A stretch of DNA of 64,000 bases from the NCBI GenBank assembly GCA_014534425.1, contig JACVRN010000010.1, positions 1 to 64,000 on the forward strand. The letters run 5' to 3'. Within the stretch, counting starts at the first letter, position 1. Every line of letters starts with the position of its first letter. Below are positions 44,102 to 52,990 of the stretch, piece after piece. Both the position numbers and the translations under genes were made by a program. The notes below the pieces were generated by a model. It ran no database searches. It saw nothing but the letters and a program-made list of their open reading frames with translations, and had not been told where the DNA came from. The stretch is from Pyrinomonadaceae bacterium. Lineage in GTDB: Bacteria > Acidobacteriota > Blastocatellia > Pyrinomonadales > Pyrinomonadaceae.

Positions 44102-44725
44102 ATGCGCCGCAACCGCATCATTGGCCCGTCCAGACTCGCAGTTCTCGTAGCTGTTCTCACTCTAATTATTTTACCGGCAGCGTTAAACGGTCGAGCGCAG
44201 GCACAGGGGCGTGACCCTGTTGGCGGTGCTAGAAGCTCAGAAGCCAGGCGCGGCGACCTTATGACTGCCGACATTTCCCGCTCCAAAACACCTTCCGAAC
44301 GCCGCCTCCCGTACAAGAAGATGAAAGAGGATTTCGAGCAGTTGCAGTTGACGAACAAGCGCATGTCCGAGGCGGCGGGTTCAACCCCGGCGCTCGATTA
44401 CGAACAGGTTAGAAAAGATGCCTCAGAAATAACAAGGCGCGCCGAGCGACTCAAAAAAAATCTGCTGCTAGGGGAACCGGATGAAGATGAAACTCCTAAA
44501 GCTGTAGTGAAGGCGTCCTCTGCCGAAGAACTGAAGAACATGATTGGCGCTCTGGATGGCTTAGTTAAGAATTTCATACAGAACCCTATCTTTCAAAAGC
44601 CGGACGTTGTGGACGCGGAAGGATGGGGGCGCGTCAGAAGAGACCTGGATGGGATAATCACCTTGAGCGAACAGATTCAGAGAAATGCTGCAGGTATGAG
44701 CAAGGCAAGCGGAAAGAAGCTTTAG
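44102..44725 (+). CDS. Secreted helical protein of unknown function
   Basis: The 207-aa protein has a signal peptide (LAVLVAVLTLIILPAALNGRAQAQ). The mature part is Arg/Lys/Glu-rich and probably all helical: KKMKEDFEQLQLTNKRMSEA, YEQVRKDASEITRRAERLKKN, and DGIITLSEQIQRNAAG. The ATG at 44102 follows AAGGAGA at 7 nt, clearly better than the longer open frame from 44015. The arrangement resembles periplasmic coiled-coil proteins, but no family is recognised. It converges on the alpha/beta hydrolase at 44751 (25 bp between stops). Confidence 0.78.
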   Translation: MRRNRIIGPSRLAVLVAVLTLIILPAALNGRAQAQGRDPVGGARSSEARRGDLMTADISRSKTPSERRLPYKKMKEDFEQLQLTNKRMSEAAGSTPALDYEQVRKDASEITRRAERLKKNLLLGEPDEDETPKAVVKASSAEELKNMIGALDGLVKNFIQNPIFQKPDVVDAEGWGRVRRDLDGIITLSEQIQRNAAGMSKASGKKL

Positions 44726-44750
44726 TTATACAGAGCGGGCTTTCAAGACC

Positions 44751-45497
44751 TTATCTGAAATTATACTGTGTGTACTGCTGATCGGCCTCCAACTCGTGCC
44801 GCTTCAGAAACTCCCAGGCATTCTGGTTAATCTTTGATGCCAGGCTGTAGTACCAGTGGTCATGTCCCTTCATCTCAGTTACTTCAATCGGAATGCCCTG
44901 CGCCCGTAGCGCGTCACGAGTCGCCCGCACAGAGTCCAGTGGAAAAAAGAGGTCATTCGTGCCGACCCAGATGGCTAAGGGTATTTTCCGCGCGGCGTAT
45001 TTTATCAACTCATATTCTTTTGGCTCACGCCAGGCCCCTGCATGAACTGCCGTGGCTGCGAAATACTCGGACTCAAGCATTGATATGTTGAGCGCGAAGA
45101 CGGCCCCGCCCGAGTGACCAAATAGATATACCCGGCGCGGATTAACCGTATACTTTGTCTTAAGTGTTTCTACTATCTCGCGCAGGAAGTCCGGGCCGTC
45201 TTTGGGCACAGACCATTTGGATGCGTCCGAGGCGTCCGGGCCTACCAGAATAACGCCTTCTTTGCTTGCCAGCTCTTTCCATTTCTCAACCAGGGAAAGA
45301 CCGTTTCGTCCAGAGCCGTGTAGCAACATAATCAAGGGCGCAGGCGACCCGGTTTTAAGAGTATCCGGAACGAAAAGATAGAAAGTGCGATTACTTTTAT
45401 TATACTGGATTGACTCCCTGGTGATCTTTTCAGAGGCCAGGGCCGTAAGGGGAGTAATCAAGAAAATAAGCCAGAAGATTAAACCAAATCTTTTCAT
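44751..45497 (-). CDS. Exported alpha/beta hydrolase (LpqC/PHB depolymerase-like esterase)
   Basis: The 248-aa product from the ATG at 45497 has a signal peptide (LIFWLIFLITPLTALASEK). The hydrolase core shows IMLLHGSGRNG (oxyanion hole), YLFGHSGGAVFALN (Ser nucleophile in G-x-S-x-G), IWVGTNDLFFPLDSV (Asp) and MKGHDHWYY (His), a complete triad. This matches esterase/feruloyl esterase/PHB-depolymerase-like proteins. The substrate is not known. An ATG at 45518 is also in frame and would add 7 residues. It is monocistronic. Confidence 0.85.
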   Translation of the reverse strand: MKRFGLIFWLIFLITPLTALASEKITRESIQYNKSNRTFYLFVPDTLKTGSPAPLIMLLHGSGRNGLSLVEKWKELASKEGVILVGPDASDASKWSVPKDGPDFLREIVETLKTKYTVNPRRVYLFGHSGGAVFALNISMLESEYFAATAVHAGAWREPKEYELIKYAARKIPLAIWVGTNDLFFPLDSVRATRDALRAQGIPIEVTEMKGHDHWYYSLASKINQNAWEFLKRHELEADQQYTQYNFR

Positions 45498-45658
45498 GGC
45501 AAGCCGTTTACTTTCCATCAATGACCAACAGCCCTATGCTTGTTGAAGACAAGTGTCTAACGAGTCATTAAAATTTACTATTGCCATATTCAGGTCTCAG
45601 GGATACTATATGCGCCATTCCCTTTTCTACATCTGAATCATATTCTAAGGAGGTCTGT

Positions 45659-45898
45659 ATGCTCACTTCAAGGATGAAACGCATTGTTTTCAGGTTGTTC
45701 ATGCTGAGCGTTTTGTTAAGCATGGTCGTGTTCTCAGGCGGGACGAAGGCGAATGTTAGGATGGACATCTGTTGTAAGCGCTGCCAATTTGAATTACAGG
45801 CTTGCTATAACCTTTGCGGAGGGGATCAGCCGTGCGAGGGCGCTTGTAACGACCAGTTCGTTGCATGTGCAAGCCAATGCCCCCTATGTCCTTACTAG
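45659..45898 (+). CDS. Small exported Cys-rich protein
   Basis: The 79-aa product has an excellent ribosome-binding site (AAGGAGG, 6 nt upstream of the ATG at 45659). A signal peptide (MKRIVFRLFMLSVLLSMVVFSGG) is followed by about 45 residues with ten Cys: C-C-x2-C, C-x3-C, C-x3-C-x3-C, C-x3-C-x2-C. The regular Cys-x3-Cys spacing suggests a disulfide-stabilised helical hairpin, as in small secreted effectors or bacteriocin-like peptides; metal binding is less likely outside the cytoplasm. No homologue is recognised. A hairpin terminator follows. Confidence 0.75.
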   Translation: MLTSRMKRIVFRLFMLSVLLSMVVFSGGTKANVRMDICCKRCQFELQACYNLCGGDQPCEGACNDQFVACASQCPLCPY

Positions 45899-45924
45899 GT
45901 TCAGGGCTGAGTCTAAGTCAGTAA

Positions 45925-45961
45925 GAGCTTGTGGCGGGCTATGAGGGCCTGCCACAAGCTC
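45925..45961. terminator. Bidirectional hairpin terminator
   Basis: GAGCTTGTGGC and its exact complement GCCACAAGCTC enclose a 15-nt loop, between the convergent stops at 45898 (plus) and 45980 (minus). U-tracts are weak, so it may terminate both units with moderate efficiency. Confidence 0.6.
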
Positions 45962-45979
45962 ATTGGGGCGAATAAGAAG

Positions 45980-46744
45980 TCAGGGTGAGGTGCATACTTG
46001 ATAGCCGTCCTTCTCGCTGCTGGACGGACACCAACTGGACATGTTTACAATATACGCATCGGGGCGTCTTTGTTTGGCTCTGGGAAGCACCTGTTGCGCT
46101 TCTGTTCTACTATCCACAACTGAAACGCTGCGATATGAGCCTTGACGAAAGTATATCGAAGCGTTAGGTATTCCCAGCTTGGGGGCAATGGTTTCGACCT
46201 CATACCTGGCATCATCCAACGTGGCATCTCCACTATAGACAACTCCCCATCTGGTCTTTCCATTACTTGCATTTTGTACTTGTTCGACAAGCGACGCATT
46301 GGACTCAAGTGTGGAGGCGACAGAATCCTCGACTTTGGCTGAGGTCACAGCTAATTGCTTATTTTTCTCTTCAAGCTTGGTCACCTGTTCCTTTAGAGCC
46401 GGGTCGTTGAGCTTGACCTGCGCTTCACTCAGCAGTTTTGACATCTTCTCATTTTGTGCCTTGAGTTCGGTAATTGTCGCCTGGGCTTGAACAAGGGCAG
46501 CATCAGCTTTAAGGAGCTTAGGCTTCCACTTGAACCCTACGAAACTCCCCTCCTCAAAACCTGCGTTGCTCAACACGGAATTGAAAGTAGTGGGGAAGAA
46601 GAGAAGCAATAAGGCTAGGATAAATAGCACTGAATCTCTAAGCAGTGCCACAAAATTCTTTCCCGTGGCTATGAAAATGGAAGCAGACTTTTTGGTTTCG
46701 CCCTTGCCACCATTTTCAACCTCGTCCTTATCATTGTTATCCAT
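45980..46744 (-). CDS. Membrane-anchored coiled-coil protein with SPOR-like C-terminus
   Basis: The 254-aa protein has an N-terminal polar segment (MDNNDKDEVENGGKGETKK), one transmembrane helix (DSVLFILALLLLFFPTTF, about residues 38-55), and a coiled coil (ATITELKAQNEKMSKLLSEA; KEQVTKLEEKNKQL). The C-terminal domain is RWGVVYSGDATLDDARYEVE then YFRQGSYRSVSVVDSRTEA and ends in AYIVNMSSWCPSS. The last part resembles SPOR-like peptidoglycan-binding repeats in outline. The ATG at 46742-46744 with GGGAAG is preferred to the longer frame from 46780. It is probably a periplasmic sensor or cell-wall protein (inference). Confidence 0.75.
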   Translation of the reverse strand: MDNNDKDEVENGGKGETKKSASIFIATGKNFVALLRDSVLFILALLLLFFPTTFNSVLSNAGFEEGSFVGFKWKPKLLKADAALVQAQATITELKAQNEKMSKLLSEAQVKLNDPALKEQVTKLEEKNKQLAVTSAKVEDSVASTLESNASLVEQVQNASNGKTRWGVVYSGDATLDDARYEVETIAPKLGIPNASIYFRQGSYRSVSVVDSRTEAQQVLPRAKQRRPDAYIVNMSSWCPSSSEKDGYQVCTSP

Positions 46745-47057
46745 AAGTCTTCCCAATCCCTTAATCAGTAGCATGCACAAAAGCCGTAAGATGTCGCTCG
46801 CCCTTCTATAAATATATGGTGAAAACGGCGAAAACGTTTCGAAGGCGAATTTACAACTCCTGTATGTGGAGCGTGTAACATGTTGAAAGTCACATCCGGC
46901 GCGTGCTTCTGTCGAGCGTGGCTTTCAGCTTTTTATTGACATTTCGTTGCCACAGGCATTATCGTGCTTTCCTCAATAGTCCTGCTGACGAGAGCCTGTC
47001 TCGTTAGCTTAAGCCTCGAAAGCTTCCGACAGAGAGCGGTCTTTAAGGAGCGGGTCG
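46745..47057. other. Intergenic, divergent promoters expected
   Basis: There are about 310 bp between the divergent coiled-coil gene and the Pro-rich repeat protein. A TTGACA (46936-46941) is followed by a weak -10 candidate for the plus strand. I see no ORF, RNA or clear repeat. Confidence 0.4.
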
Positions 47058-48476
47058 ATGGATAAGCCTTTACGGTTTCCACAAAATAGGCCATCTACTA
47101 TTCCGGCGCAGGAGCAGGCTAGAAAGCGTCAACCCCAGCCGGGTGTCATGCAGACTAAGACTGTTACGCCCACGCAAAAGCAGCCGGTCGCGCCTCCCGT
47201 TTACAGGCCGCAGCCTGTCCCTAAAGTTTTGCAGCGAAAAACGGCAGTCCAGCCAACCGTCGCGCCAGCTAAACCCGTGCCTCCTCCTGTTTATCGCCCT
47301 CAGCCGGTGCCAAAAGTTTTACAGACGAAGATGGCTCCGGGCCAGCCGAAGATTGACAATTCAAAGATGAATCAGAGGCCATCGGCTGCCCCGCCCGCTT
47401 ATAGACCTCAGACCTTTCCAAAGGTCTTGCAAGCCAAGACGGCAACGGGCCAGCCGCCGTGCGTGAAGGAACCTCAGCCTAGACCGGTTGCGAAGACAGC
47501 CCCTAGCCCGGAAGCGAAGAAGGTTGTGCAGCCTAAAGCGGCGTTTTCACCAATGGGCACGACTGTCAAAGCGCAGACGGCGGCTTCTCCCAAGCCAAAA
47601 CAGCCCCAGCCAAAGCTTATGCCGCAGGCACAGGCTGTACAGCCGAAGTCGTCCGGCCCGAAGATGACCGCCGCCCCTTCCAATAGGCAATCAGCGCCAG
47701 GCATGAGCGCGACGCAAGTCGCCGCGCGTCCGGGCCAACAAATCATTCAACCCAGCATCGGAGGAGTCTTCAGATTCCTCGGCGCATATCTTTTCAGTTG
47801 CGTCGAGAGAAGGACGAGTCGCTATCGGTTGAAGCGAGACGCAGCGACCCGTCAGCGCTTTCGGGACTCCTTGCGTAGCCATAATGTCAAACGCAGGTAT
47901 TACGCGAATGAGATATCACAACAACAATATGGAAATGATCTTGCACAGTTAGCGCAACAAGGGTTGCCGCCTATTCCTAACGACGTTTACTTGAATACCA
48001 CCGCTACAATGAGTTCACAAGGCGGCGTTTATAACCAGGGGACACTCACTATAACCGCCACTTTTGCTGACCAAGCGCTTCAGAACCTGGCTGACACTGC
48101 ACACGGTGCCGACCACCAGCGCTACAATGAATTTGATGCCAGTCTAGGCGTTGACAGGGCTGGCGACAAATTCGTTGACGCCAATACGGCGTATGGCTTT
48201 CCAATAGGCATGGCTGTCGGGAATATTTTAATGTACGAGGCTGCCTATCAGGCTGTTCGCAAGGGCTACACGCGGATTACTTTAGGTATGGGTGAGGGGC
48301 AGGCCGCGCAAATGTGGCAACAGCGTTACGCGCAACATATTCGCCAACCGGCACCTCCGCAGGAAAATGATGCGTTACTCAATGATGACAGGCCAGCACC
48401 GAAGCCAAGCATCGCGGCCAGCACTTTCCTCATCGGCGCATGGAGCGGAATAGGGCGCTACTGGGATAAAGCATAG
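47058..48476 (+). CDS. Pro-rich repeat protein with unassigned C-terminal domain, possible polymorphic effector
   Basis: The 472-aa protein has AAGGAG 9 nt upstream. The N-terminal half has no signal peptide and contains three copies of P-P-(V/A)-Y-R-P-Q-(P/T)-(V/F)-P-K-V-L-Q-x-K at residues 46-62, 76-92 and 112-128, then low-complexity Pro/Lys/Gln to about 230. Such 'YRPQPVPKVLQ' leaders occur in front of DUF4157 or toxin-like domains in Acidobacteria and Cyanobacteria. The C-terminal half (from GGVFRFLGAYLFSCVERRTS) has a structured domain with HGADHQRYNEFDASLG, then ILMYEAAYQAVRKGYTRITLGMGEG, not recognised. A role as secreted or contact-delivered effector is inferred; no contractile injection genes are in the window. 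Confidence 0.78.
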   Translation: MDKPLRFPQNRPSTIPAQEQARKRQPQPGVMQTKTVTPTQKQPVAPPVYRPQPVPKVLQRKTAVQPTVAPAKPVPPPVYRPQPVPKVLQTKMAPGQPKIDNSKMNQRPSAAPPAYRPQTFPKVLQAKTATGQPPCVKEPQPRPVAKTAPSPEAKKVVQPKAAFSPMGTTVKAQTAASPKPKQPQPKLMPQAQAVQPKSSGPKMTAAPSNRQSAPGMSATQVAARPGQQIIQPSIGGVFRFLGAYLFSCVERRTSRYRLKRDAATRQRFRDSLRSHNVKRRYYANEISQQQYGNDLAQLAQQGLPPIPNDVYLNTTATMSSQGGVYNQGTLTITATFADQALQNLADTAHGADHQRYNEFDASLGVDRAGDKFVDANTAYGFPIGMAVGNILMYEAAYQAVRKGYTRITLGMGEGQAAQMWQQRYAQHIRQPAPPQENDALLNDDRPAPKPSIAASTFLIGAWSGIGRYWDKA

Positions 48477-48747
48477 CTGGGAGAGAGACAGCTTGTTGTT
48501 TCCCTGTCCCTGAGAATGTCTTCACTGCGCTCTCACTGCTCTTTGCTGAACTCAGTTTCATAGCTCGAATGCTTTGAGATGCATCATGACATGATGTATT
48601 GCTCGTCCCTGCTTACACGCAGCTTCATCCCTGAAAAGCCCAGGCTCATCCCAAACTACTTCCGGTAATCACGCGCTACAGCTATCGTGTAAGAGCTTGA
48701 AGCATCCAGGCAGCGCTGCCTCTCTGAAATTGCGTAGGAGTAACGAG

Positions 48748-49326
48748 ATGAAAAACTTCTTATTGGTCATCCTTTCACTTCTGGCGTTTGTAGGTTCGAC
48801 CGCGCCGACCGGACACGCCCAAGATAAGCAGTGTAAGTTTATGGCAAAGGGCGGTAGAGTCCAGATGAGTGATAAATCGAAGAGTTGTATCTTCGTGCTC
48901 AGAGAGCTGGAAGCTGTATTTGCCGAACGTGTGAAGGCAGTAAAGAATAGAGATGCGGAGGCTCAAGTCGCGCAAGTCTCGCCCGATTATTCCGCCACAC
49001 TGCCTAACGGACAAACGCTGAATTATGAGCAGATCGTTGGCTACATCAGGCAAGGCCCTCAGCAGATTATATCGGTGCTGGATTTGAGTATCACCATCGA
49101 AAGTCTAACGGTCAGGGGCAATGAGGCGATTGTGGACGCCCGGCAGCAGAATTACTCTCGCACTCAAAGGCTGAGAGATGGAAATATTCATAACGTGGTG
49201 ACCGGCGTCCTTCAGAGGGAAACGTGGGTCAGGACGGCAGAGGGTTGGAAACTCAAGCGCGTTGATAACCTCAGAGAGCAGAAGTTCCTGGTTGACGGTA
49301 AGCCTTTTAACCCCGGCACTCCGTAG
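48748..49326 (+). CDS. Secreted NTF2-like (DUF4440-type) protein
   Basis: The 192-aa protein has a signal peptide (LLVILSLLAFVGSTAPTGHAQ). The NTF2-like fold follows: LRELEAVFAERVKAVKNRDAEAQVAQVSPDYSATLPNGQTLNYEQIVGYI and the later VLQRETWVRTAEGWKLKRVDNL, a pattern typical of DUF4440/SnoaL-like proteins. One Cys pair (CKFMAKG, KSCIFV) in the mature N-terminus may form a disulfide. The ATG at 48748 with GTAGGAG is preferred to 48697. Its stop lies 70 bp before the next gene. The ligand is unknown. Confidence 0.85.
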   Translation: MKNFLLVILSLLAFVGSTAPTGHAQDKQCKFMAKGGRVQMSDKSKSCIFVLRELEAVFAERVKAVKNRDAEAQVAQVSPDYSATLPNGQTLNYEQIVGYIRQGPQQIISVLDLSITIESLTVRGNEAIVDARQQNYSRTQRLRDGNIHNVVTGVLQRETWVRTAEGWKLKRVDNLREQKFLVDGKPFNPGTP

Positions 49327-49396
49327 GAAAATGCCCGTGGCATCCGGCATTCTTCCTTCGGCGGTCGCCTTTGTATTTAGGAGGGGAATAAGTTTT

Positions 49397-50239
49397 ATGT
49401 GTACTGGCGATGATTGCAATAATGACGGGGTAGATAGAAGGTCTTTTCTGTTTAACGCAACGGCAACTATTGCGGGCCTCACTCTGTTGCCAGGGCAGAC
49501 GGCAAATCCGCAAACCAAACAACCTGAAACGCGTGTGCTGGATGACCCTAAAATCCAGCACGGCAGGGTAATCTTCAAACATAATGGCGTGGAGACTATT
49601 GACGGGTACCTAGCACGCCCGAAGGCCGAAGGTGTCTTCCCCGCCGTGCTAGTGATTGCCGGCAACAGAATCACGGAGGAGTATATCTCGAACACCTGCG
49701 CTGCCCTGGCGCTGGCAGGGTTTGTCGGCCTAGCACCCAACATCTTCCACACCTTGCCCGAATCGGCTAAGACCCTGGAAGAATCTCGGAAAGCGCTGGC
49801 AAACCACACCGATTTGGATGTACTGGAAGACATAGAGGCCGGCGCTGATTACCTGCGTGGGCAGTCATTTGTCAGGAGAGGGGGCGTGGGGGTCGTAGGT
49901 TTCTGCTACGGGGGGCGTATGGCAATGCTCTTCGGTGCCCGCTCGCGTGACGTAGATGCGGTGGTGCCTTTTCACCCCGGCAAGGTGACGGCGGATGAGA
50001 TTGCACGGTTAAAGTCTCCCGTGCAGGTGCATTGCGGGACGGCAGACCGCAACGTGTCGGTTGCCTCTATACGTGACTTAGAGAAAATGCTGCGTGCCCA
50101 ATCCACGCCCGTTGAAGTATATCTCTACGAAGGCGCAGACCACGGCTTTCTGGCCTATACGCGCCCCTTTTATAAGCCGGATGCCGCTAAACTTGCATGG
50201 GCGCGCACCACAGAGTTTTTACACAAGAACATAAAGTAG
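49397..50239 (+). CDS. Dienelactone hydrolase family protein with Tat-like signal
   Basis: The 280-aa protein starts CTGDDCNNDGVDRRSFLFNAT with the twin Arg of a Tat signal (DRRSFLF) and a short hydrophobic stretch. The hydrolase core has IDGYLARPKAEGVFPAVLVI, GFCYGGRMAMLFG (Cys nucleophile) and GADHGFLAYTRP (catalytic His). It is a distant homologue of the protein at 8942-9829. GGAGGGG about 10 nt upstream supports the ATG at 49397; the frame is open to 49262, which overlaps the previous gene and is unlikely. The substrate is unknown. Confidence 0.87.
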   Translation: MCTGDDCNNDGVDRRSFLFNATATIAGLTLLPGQTANPQTKQPETRVLDDPKIQHGRVIFKHNGVETIDGYLARPKAEGVFPAVLVIAGNRITEEYISNTCAALALAGFVGLAPNIFHTLPESAKTLEESRKALANHTDLDVLEDIEAGADYLRGQSFVRRGGVGVVGFCYGGRMAMLFGARSRDVDAVVPFHPGKVTADEIARLKSPVQVHCGTADRNVSVASIRDLEKMLRAQSTPVEVYLYEGADHGFLAYTRPFYKPDAAKLAWARTTEFLHKNIK

Positions 50240-50266
50240 AATCTTTTTACTTAAGCCGCCTTTGTG

Positions 50267-51904
50267 CTACTTGGAAAGCGGGGCACGAAATTCCGGTGTC
50301 CAGCGTAACACTTTATAATGTGGGTCTAGAATCACAGACTCGACTTTGAAGGGAGCGGTGAAGTTGAACGATGCCCGCCCGCCGCCGACCTCAACCGCTT
50401 TCAATAAGCTGCGGCCAGAGCCTTTAAGCTCTATTTCCAAAGTAGCCCGGTAAAACGGGGGTGGCTGCGTAACGACTCCTTGTATCTTTCTGCCTGTCTG
50501 TTCCCACGAAAGTTGATAATCAGGAGCGCCTGTGCGCTCGAACCACTGCTTAAAAAACCAACTGATGTCTTGCCCCGCACCTTCTTCGATGGCTTTTTGT
50601 AGCTCCTGCCAGGAGGTTGGCTGATTAGCCTTCTTTCGGACAAAGTCTCTCAGAATAGCTGCGAACTTCTCTCGACCAATCAGGCGGGAAAGCATATCTA
50701 AAAGGATGAAGCCTTTAGAATTGGCGAGCCGGTGCATGAGCAGAATCTCTTTTTGGTCTTTTGGAATGTAGGATGTGAGAGCGAATTCCGTGCCGGTTGA
50801 TGCCAACCGAAAATAGCCTGCGGCGGATTGGTCTTTGCTGTAAAGACCAGAGCGGCGAAATCTCTCTGCGGCTTCTTGTCCTTCTATATATTCAACGGCG
50901 AGCAATCCGCCAAACTGCGCTATACCTTCCGTCAGCATCATCTGTCCGGTAGTTTTGGGCGCGGCTTTAATCAAGTCTCCCCACCACTGATGCCCCAGTT
51001 CATGCGCCCAGTAAGCTAAATTGAATTCCCTGTCTACTTGCGACTTGTCGGCGAGAATAAAACCATACTCGCTCGTCCCGGCGACTTTTGATTGGAAATC
51101 GACTTCAACTAAAGAGAATTGTTGGTAAGGGAATGTCCCGAATAAATTGGTCAGAACATCCAGGGCTTTCGCACAGCCGTCGAGGATGGCCTGTGCCTGT
51201 TGCGTCGAATGAAGCAGGTACAAAGCGAAGGGCACTCTCCCGCTTCTTCGCAGAACTGTGTACTTGCCGCTTGCGAACCCGAACTTCGACGGTTGATTCA
51301 CACGGAACTCGAACTCGCCCTTTGACTGCTGCTCCAATGTGCTCTGCGAGACTCCGTTAGAGATAACCGTTTCGCCTGCGGGGGCTAAAAAGCGTAACGT
51401 GCCGACCTCCCGATTACTGAACGCGGTTTGCGGATACCAAAGCTCACCACCGCCGCCAGCGAAAGAGCCTTCAGGACTGATTTTAAATTGGGGTGCCGGT
51501 TCTGGCTCTGAAAAGTACGATAGTTGAAGCAGGACAGACTGCCCTGCGGGGATTGGCTGATTTGTTTTAAGCGTCCACTTCGTATCTCCGCCCGCGTCTT
51601 CGCTCTTCAGGGAAGTTGAGGCGTCGGACAGTTTAGGCTCCAGGACTTTCAGACTCAGATTCCGCATCTTAGGCGAGAGGTAAAATTCGATCCGGTCTGT
51701 ATCTTTCGGCCTGGCCGGAAGCCGCCAGAGTCCTGCCACGTCGATTCGATGATCTTCGGGCAGTATCTTTATAGAAAGGTCGTAGTGAGAGACAGAGTCG
51801 GCAAAGGCTTCAGCCTGATGCGTTCGAGCAATCTGAGGTGAAGCAAAGAATAGACCGGACAGCGCAAATATGAATAGTCTTATGGGTGCGGCATAGCGTC
51901 TCAT
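50267..51904 (-). CDS. Exported M1 family zinc aminopeptidase
   Basis: The 545-aa protein has a signal peptide (LFIFALSGLFFASPQIARTH). The N-terminal beta domain includes YDLSIKILPEDHRIDVAGLWRLP. The zinc site is AHELGHQWWGD then MLTEGIAQ, giving HExxH-x18-E as in M1 peptidases. The usual exopeptidase GAMEN-type strand is replaced by KVAGTSEYGFILADKSQV, so the specificity may be changed. It is periplasmic or extracellular and monocistronic. Confidence 0.87.
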   Translation of the reverse strand: MRRYAAPIRLFIFALSGLFFASPQIARTHQAEAFADSVSHYDLSIKILPEDHRIDVAGLWRLPARPKDTDRIEFYLSPKMRNLSLKVLEPKLSDASTSLKSEDAGGDTKWTLKTNQPIPAGQSVLLQLSYFSEPEPAPQFKISPEGSFAGGGGELWYPQTAFSNREVGTLRFLAPAGETVISNGVSQSTLEQQSKGEFEFRVNQPSKFGFASGKYTVLRRSGRVPFALYLLHSTQQAQAILDGCAKALDVLTNLFGTFPYQQFSLVEVDFQSKVAGTSEYGFILADKSQVDREFNLAYWAHELGHQWWGDLIKAAPKTTGQMMLTEGIAQFGGLLAVEYIEGQEAAERFRRSGLYSKDQSAAGYFRLASTGTEFALTSYIPKDQKEILLMHRLANSKGFILLDMLSRLIGREKFAAILRDFVRKKANQPTSWQELQKAIEEGAGQDISWFFKQWFERTGAPDYQLSWEQTGRKIQGVVTQPPPFYRATLEIELKGSGRSLLKAVEVGGGRASFNFTAPFKVESVILDPHYKVLRWTPEFRAPLSK

Positions 51905-51967
51905 GCGGACAAGTTTCCCGCACTTTATCTATGATTTCTAGCATCGAAAAAACGGATTTGTATTGGC

Positions 51968-52792
51968 TTAGCATCGTAGTCTGCGAGAACCAAATGCCCG
52001 TCGATACTCACTGGGCGTCAGGCCGACGACCCTTTTGAAAGTTCTGGCAAAGTGGCTCTGGTCAAAAAATCCCGCAGCGTGAGCTATGTCGCTGAGCGCG
52101 AAATCTGTGGTGGACATTTGCCGACAGGCAAACTCTATTCGGCGCTTGCGTACGTACCCGCCAACGGTACAGTGATAAAAACGGCGAAACTCACGAGCCA
52201 GATGAACAGGATGTACGCCGACCGTTTCCGACAAAGCGACAAGGGTTACAGTCTCGCTGAACTGTTCATCTAGAATTTCTCTCGCCTGCCGTAACCAGAG
52301 CGGAGGTTTATGTCCTGACTTGCGTAGGGAGTGACGCGACGCTTCAGCTACTATCTCAAGCATCAAACCTTCAACTGTGAGTGGGGAAAATTTGTCACCG
52401 CCGCGAAATTCGCCATAAAGCTGCATGGCAAGAAAAGAGAATCGTTCACCATGAAAGTCCGCCGGGATGTGTATTACACTCGAAAGGTTATCAATGCGCT
52501 CGACCCAACGGGTATTCATTTGAATGTTGAAGCAGCGTGCGCCTGTGTGGAAATGGTCGGCGTGCGTCTCGCCCGCCGGATGAAAAATAAGCGTCGATGG
52601 GCGGCATGAGCGCGTCCGATTGCCGTAGCATTCGGTGAAGCTCCCTTCAAGCACAAAGCAAAAATAGTTTGACTCGTGCCTGTGCGCTGGAAGTTTTAGG
52701 GACGAAGCATACACCGTTTCCGCCAACTTGAAATCGGCAATTGAAATGGCTTTTAAGACGGTGCCGTAAAACAGTCCTGTTGAAAGTCTCAT
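51968..52792 (-). CDS. AraC family transcriptional regulator
   Basis: The 274-aa protein has an N-terminal cupin-like domain (LPAHRHESNYFCFVLEGSFTECYG and HPAGETHADHFH) and a C-terminal double HTH: TLVALSETVGVHPVHLAREFRRFYHCTVGGYVRKRRIEFA and LSDIAHAAGFFDQSHFARTFKR. The last motif GLTPSEYRR confirms the family. His-rich patches in the cupin may bind metal or a small ligand. The target is unknown; it lies 63 bp downstream of the M1 peptidase start on the same strand with no obvious link. Confidence 0.92.
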   Translation of the reverse strand: MRLSTGLFYGTVLKAISIADFKLAETVYASSLKLPAHRHESNYFCFVLEGSFTECYGNRTRSCRPSTLIFHPAGETHADHFHTGARCFNIQMNTRWVERIDNLSSVIHIPADFHGERFSFLAMQLYGEFRGGDKFSPLTVEGLMLEIVAEASRHSLRKSGHKPPLWLRQAREILDEQFSETVTLVALSETVGVHPVHLAREFRRFYHCTVGGYVRKRRIEFACRQMSTTDFALSDIAHAAGFFDQSHFARTFKRVVGLTPSEYRRAFGSRRLRC

Positions 52793-52931
52793 CTTAATCC
52801 GCTTAGATTAGAACTACTCATTAAGAAAACCGGCCAGGTGCGGGGACTCTATCAGAATAGACTGAAGCTGTCTACGAAGCTCTCCAGGGAAGAGAAAAGA
52901 AGTCGGCTCAGTGAGCCTTGAAAGGACGTAC

Positions 52932-52981
52932 TTGCTAGGAGTTGATTCATGAGCGGTAGCCAAGGAATCAACTCCTAGCAA
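52932..52981. repeat. Perfect 17-bp inverted repeat
   Basis: TTGCTAGGAGTTGATTC and its exact complement flank a 16-nt loop. On the plus strand it is followed by CTTTTTATTTTA, giving a terminator-like shape, although no plus-strand gene precedes it. It stands directly after the dead phosphatase gene. Confidence 0.65.
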
Positions 52982-52990
52982 CTTTTTATT

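Noticed and set aside
47058-48476. Full contractile injection (eCIS) locus
   Set aside because: Only the Pro-rich effector-like protein is present; no sheath, tube, baseplate or ATPase genes are in the window.
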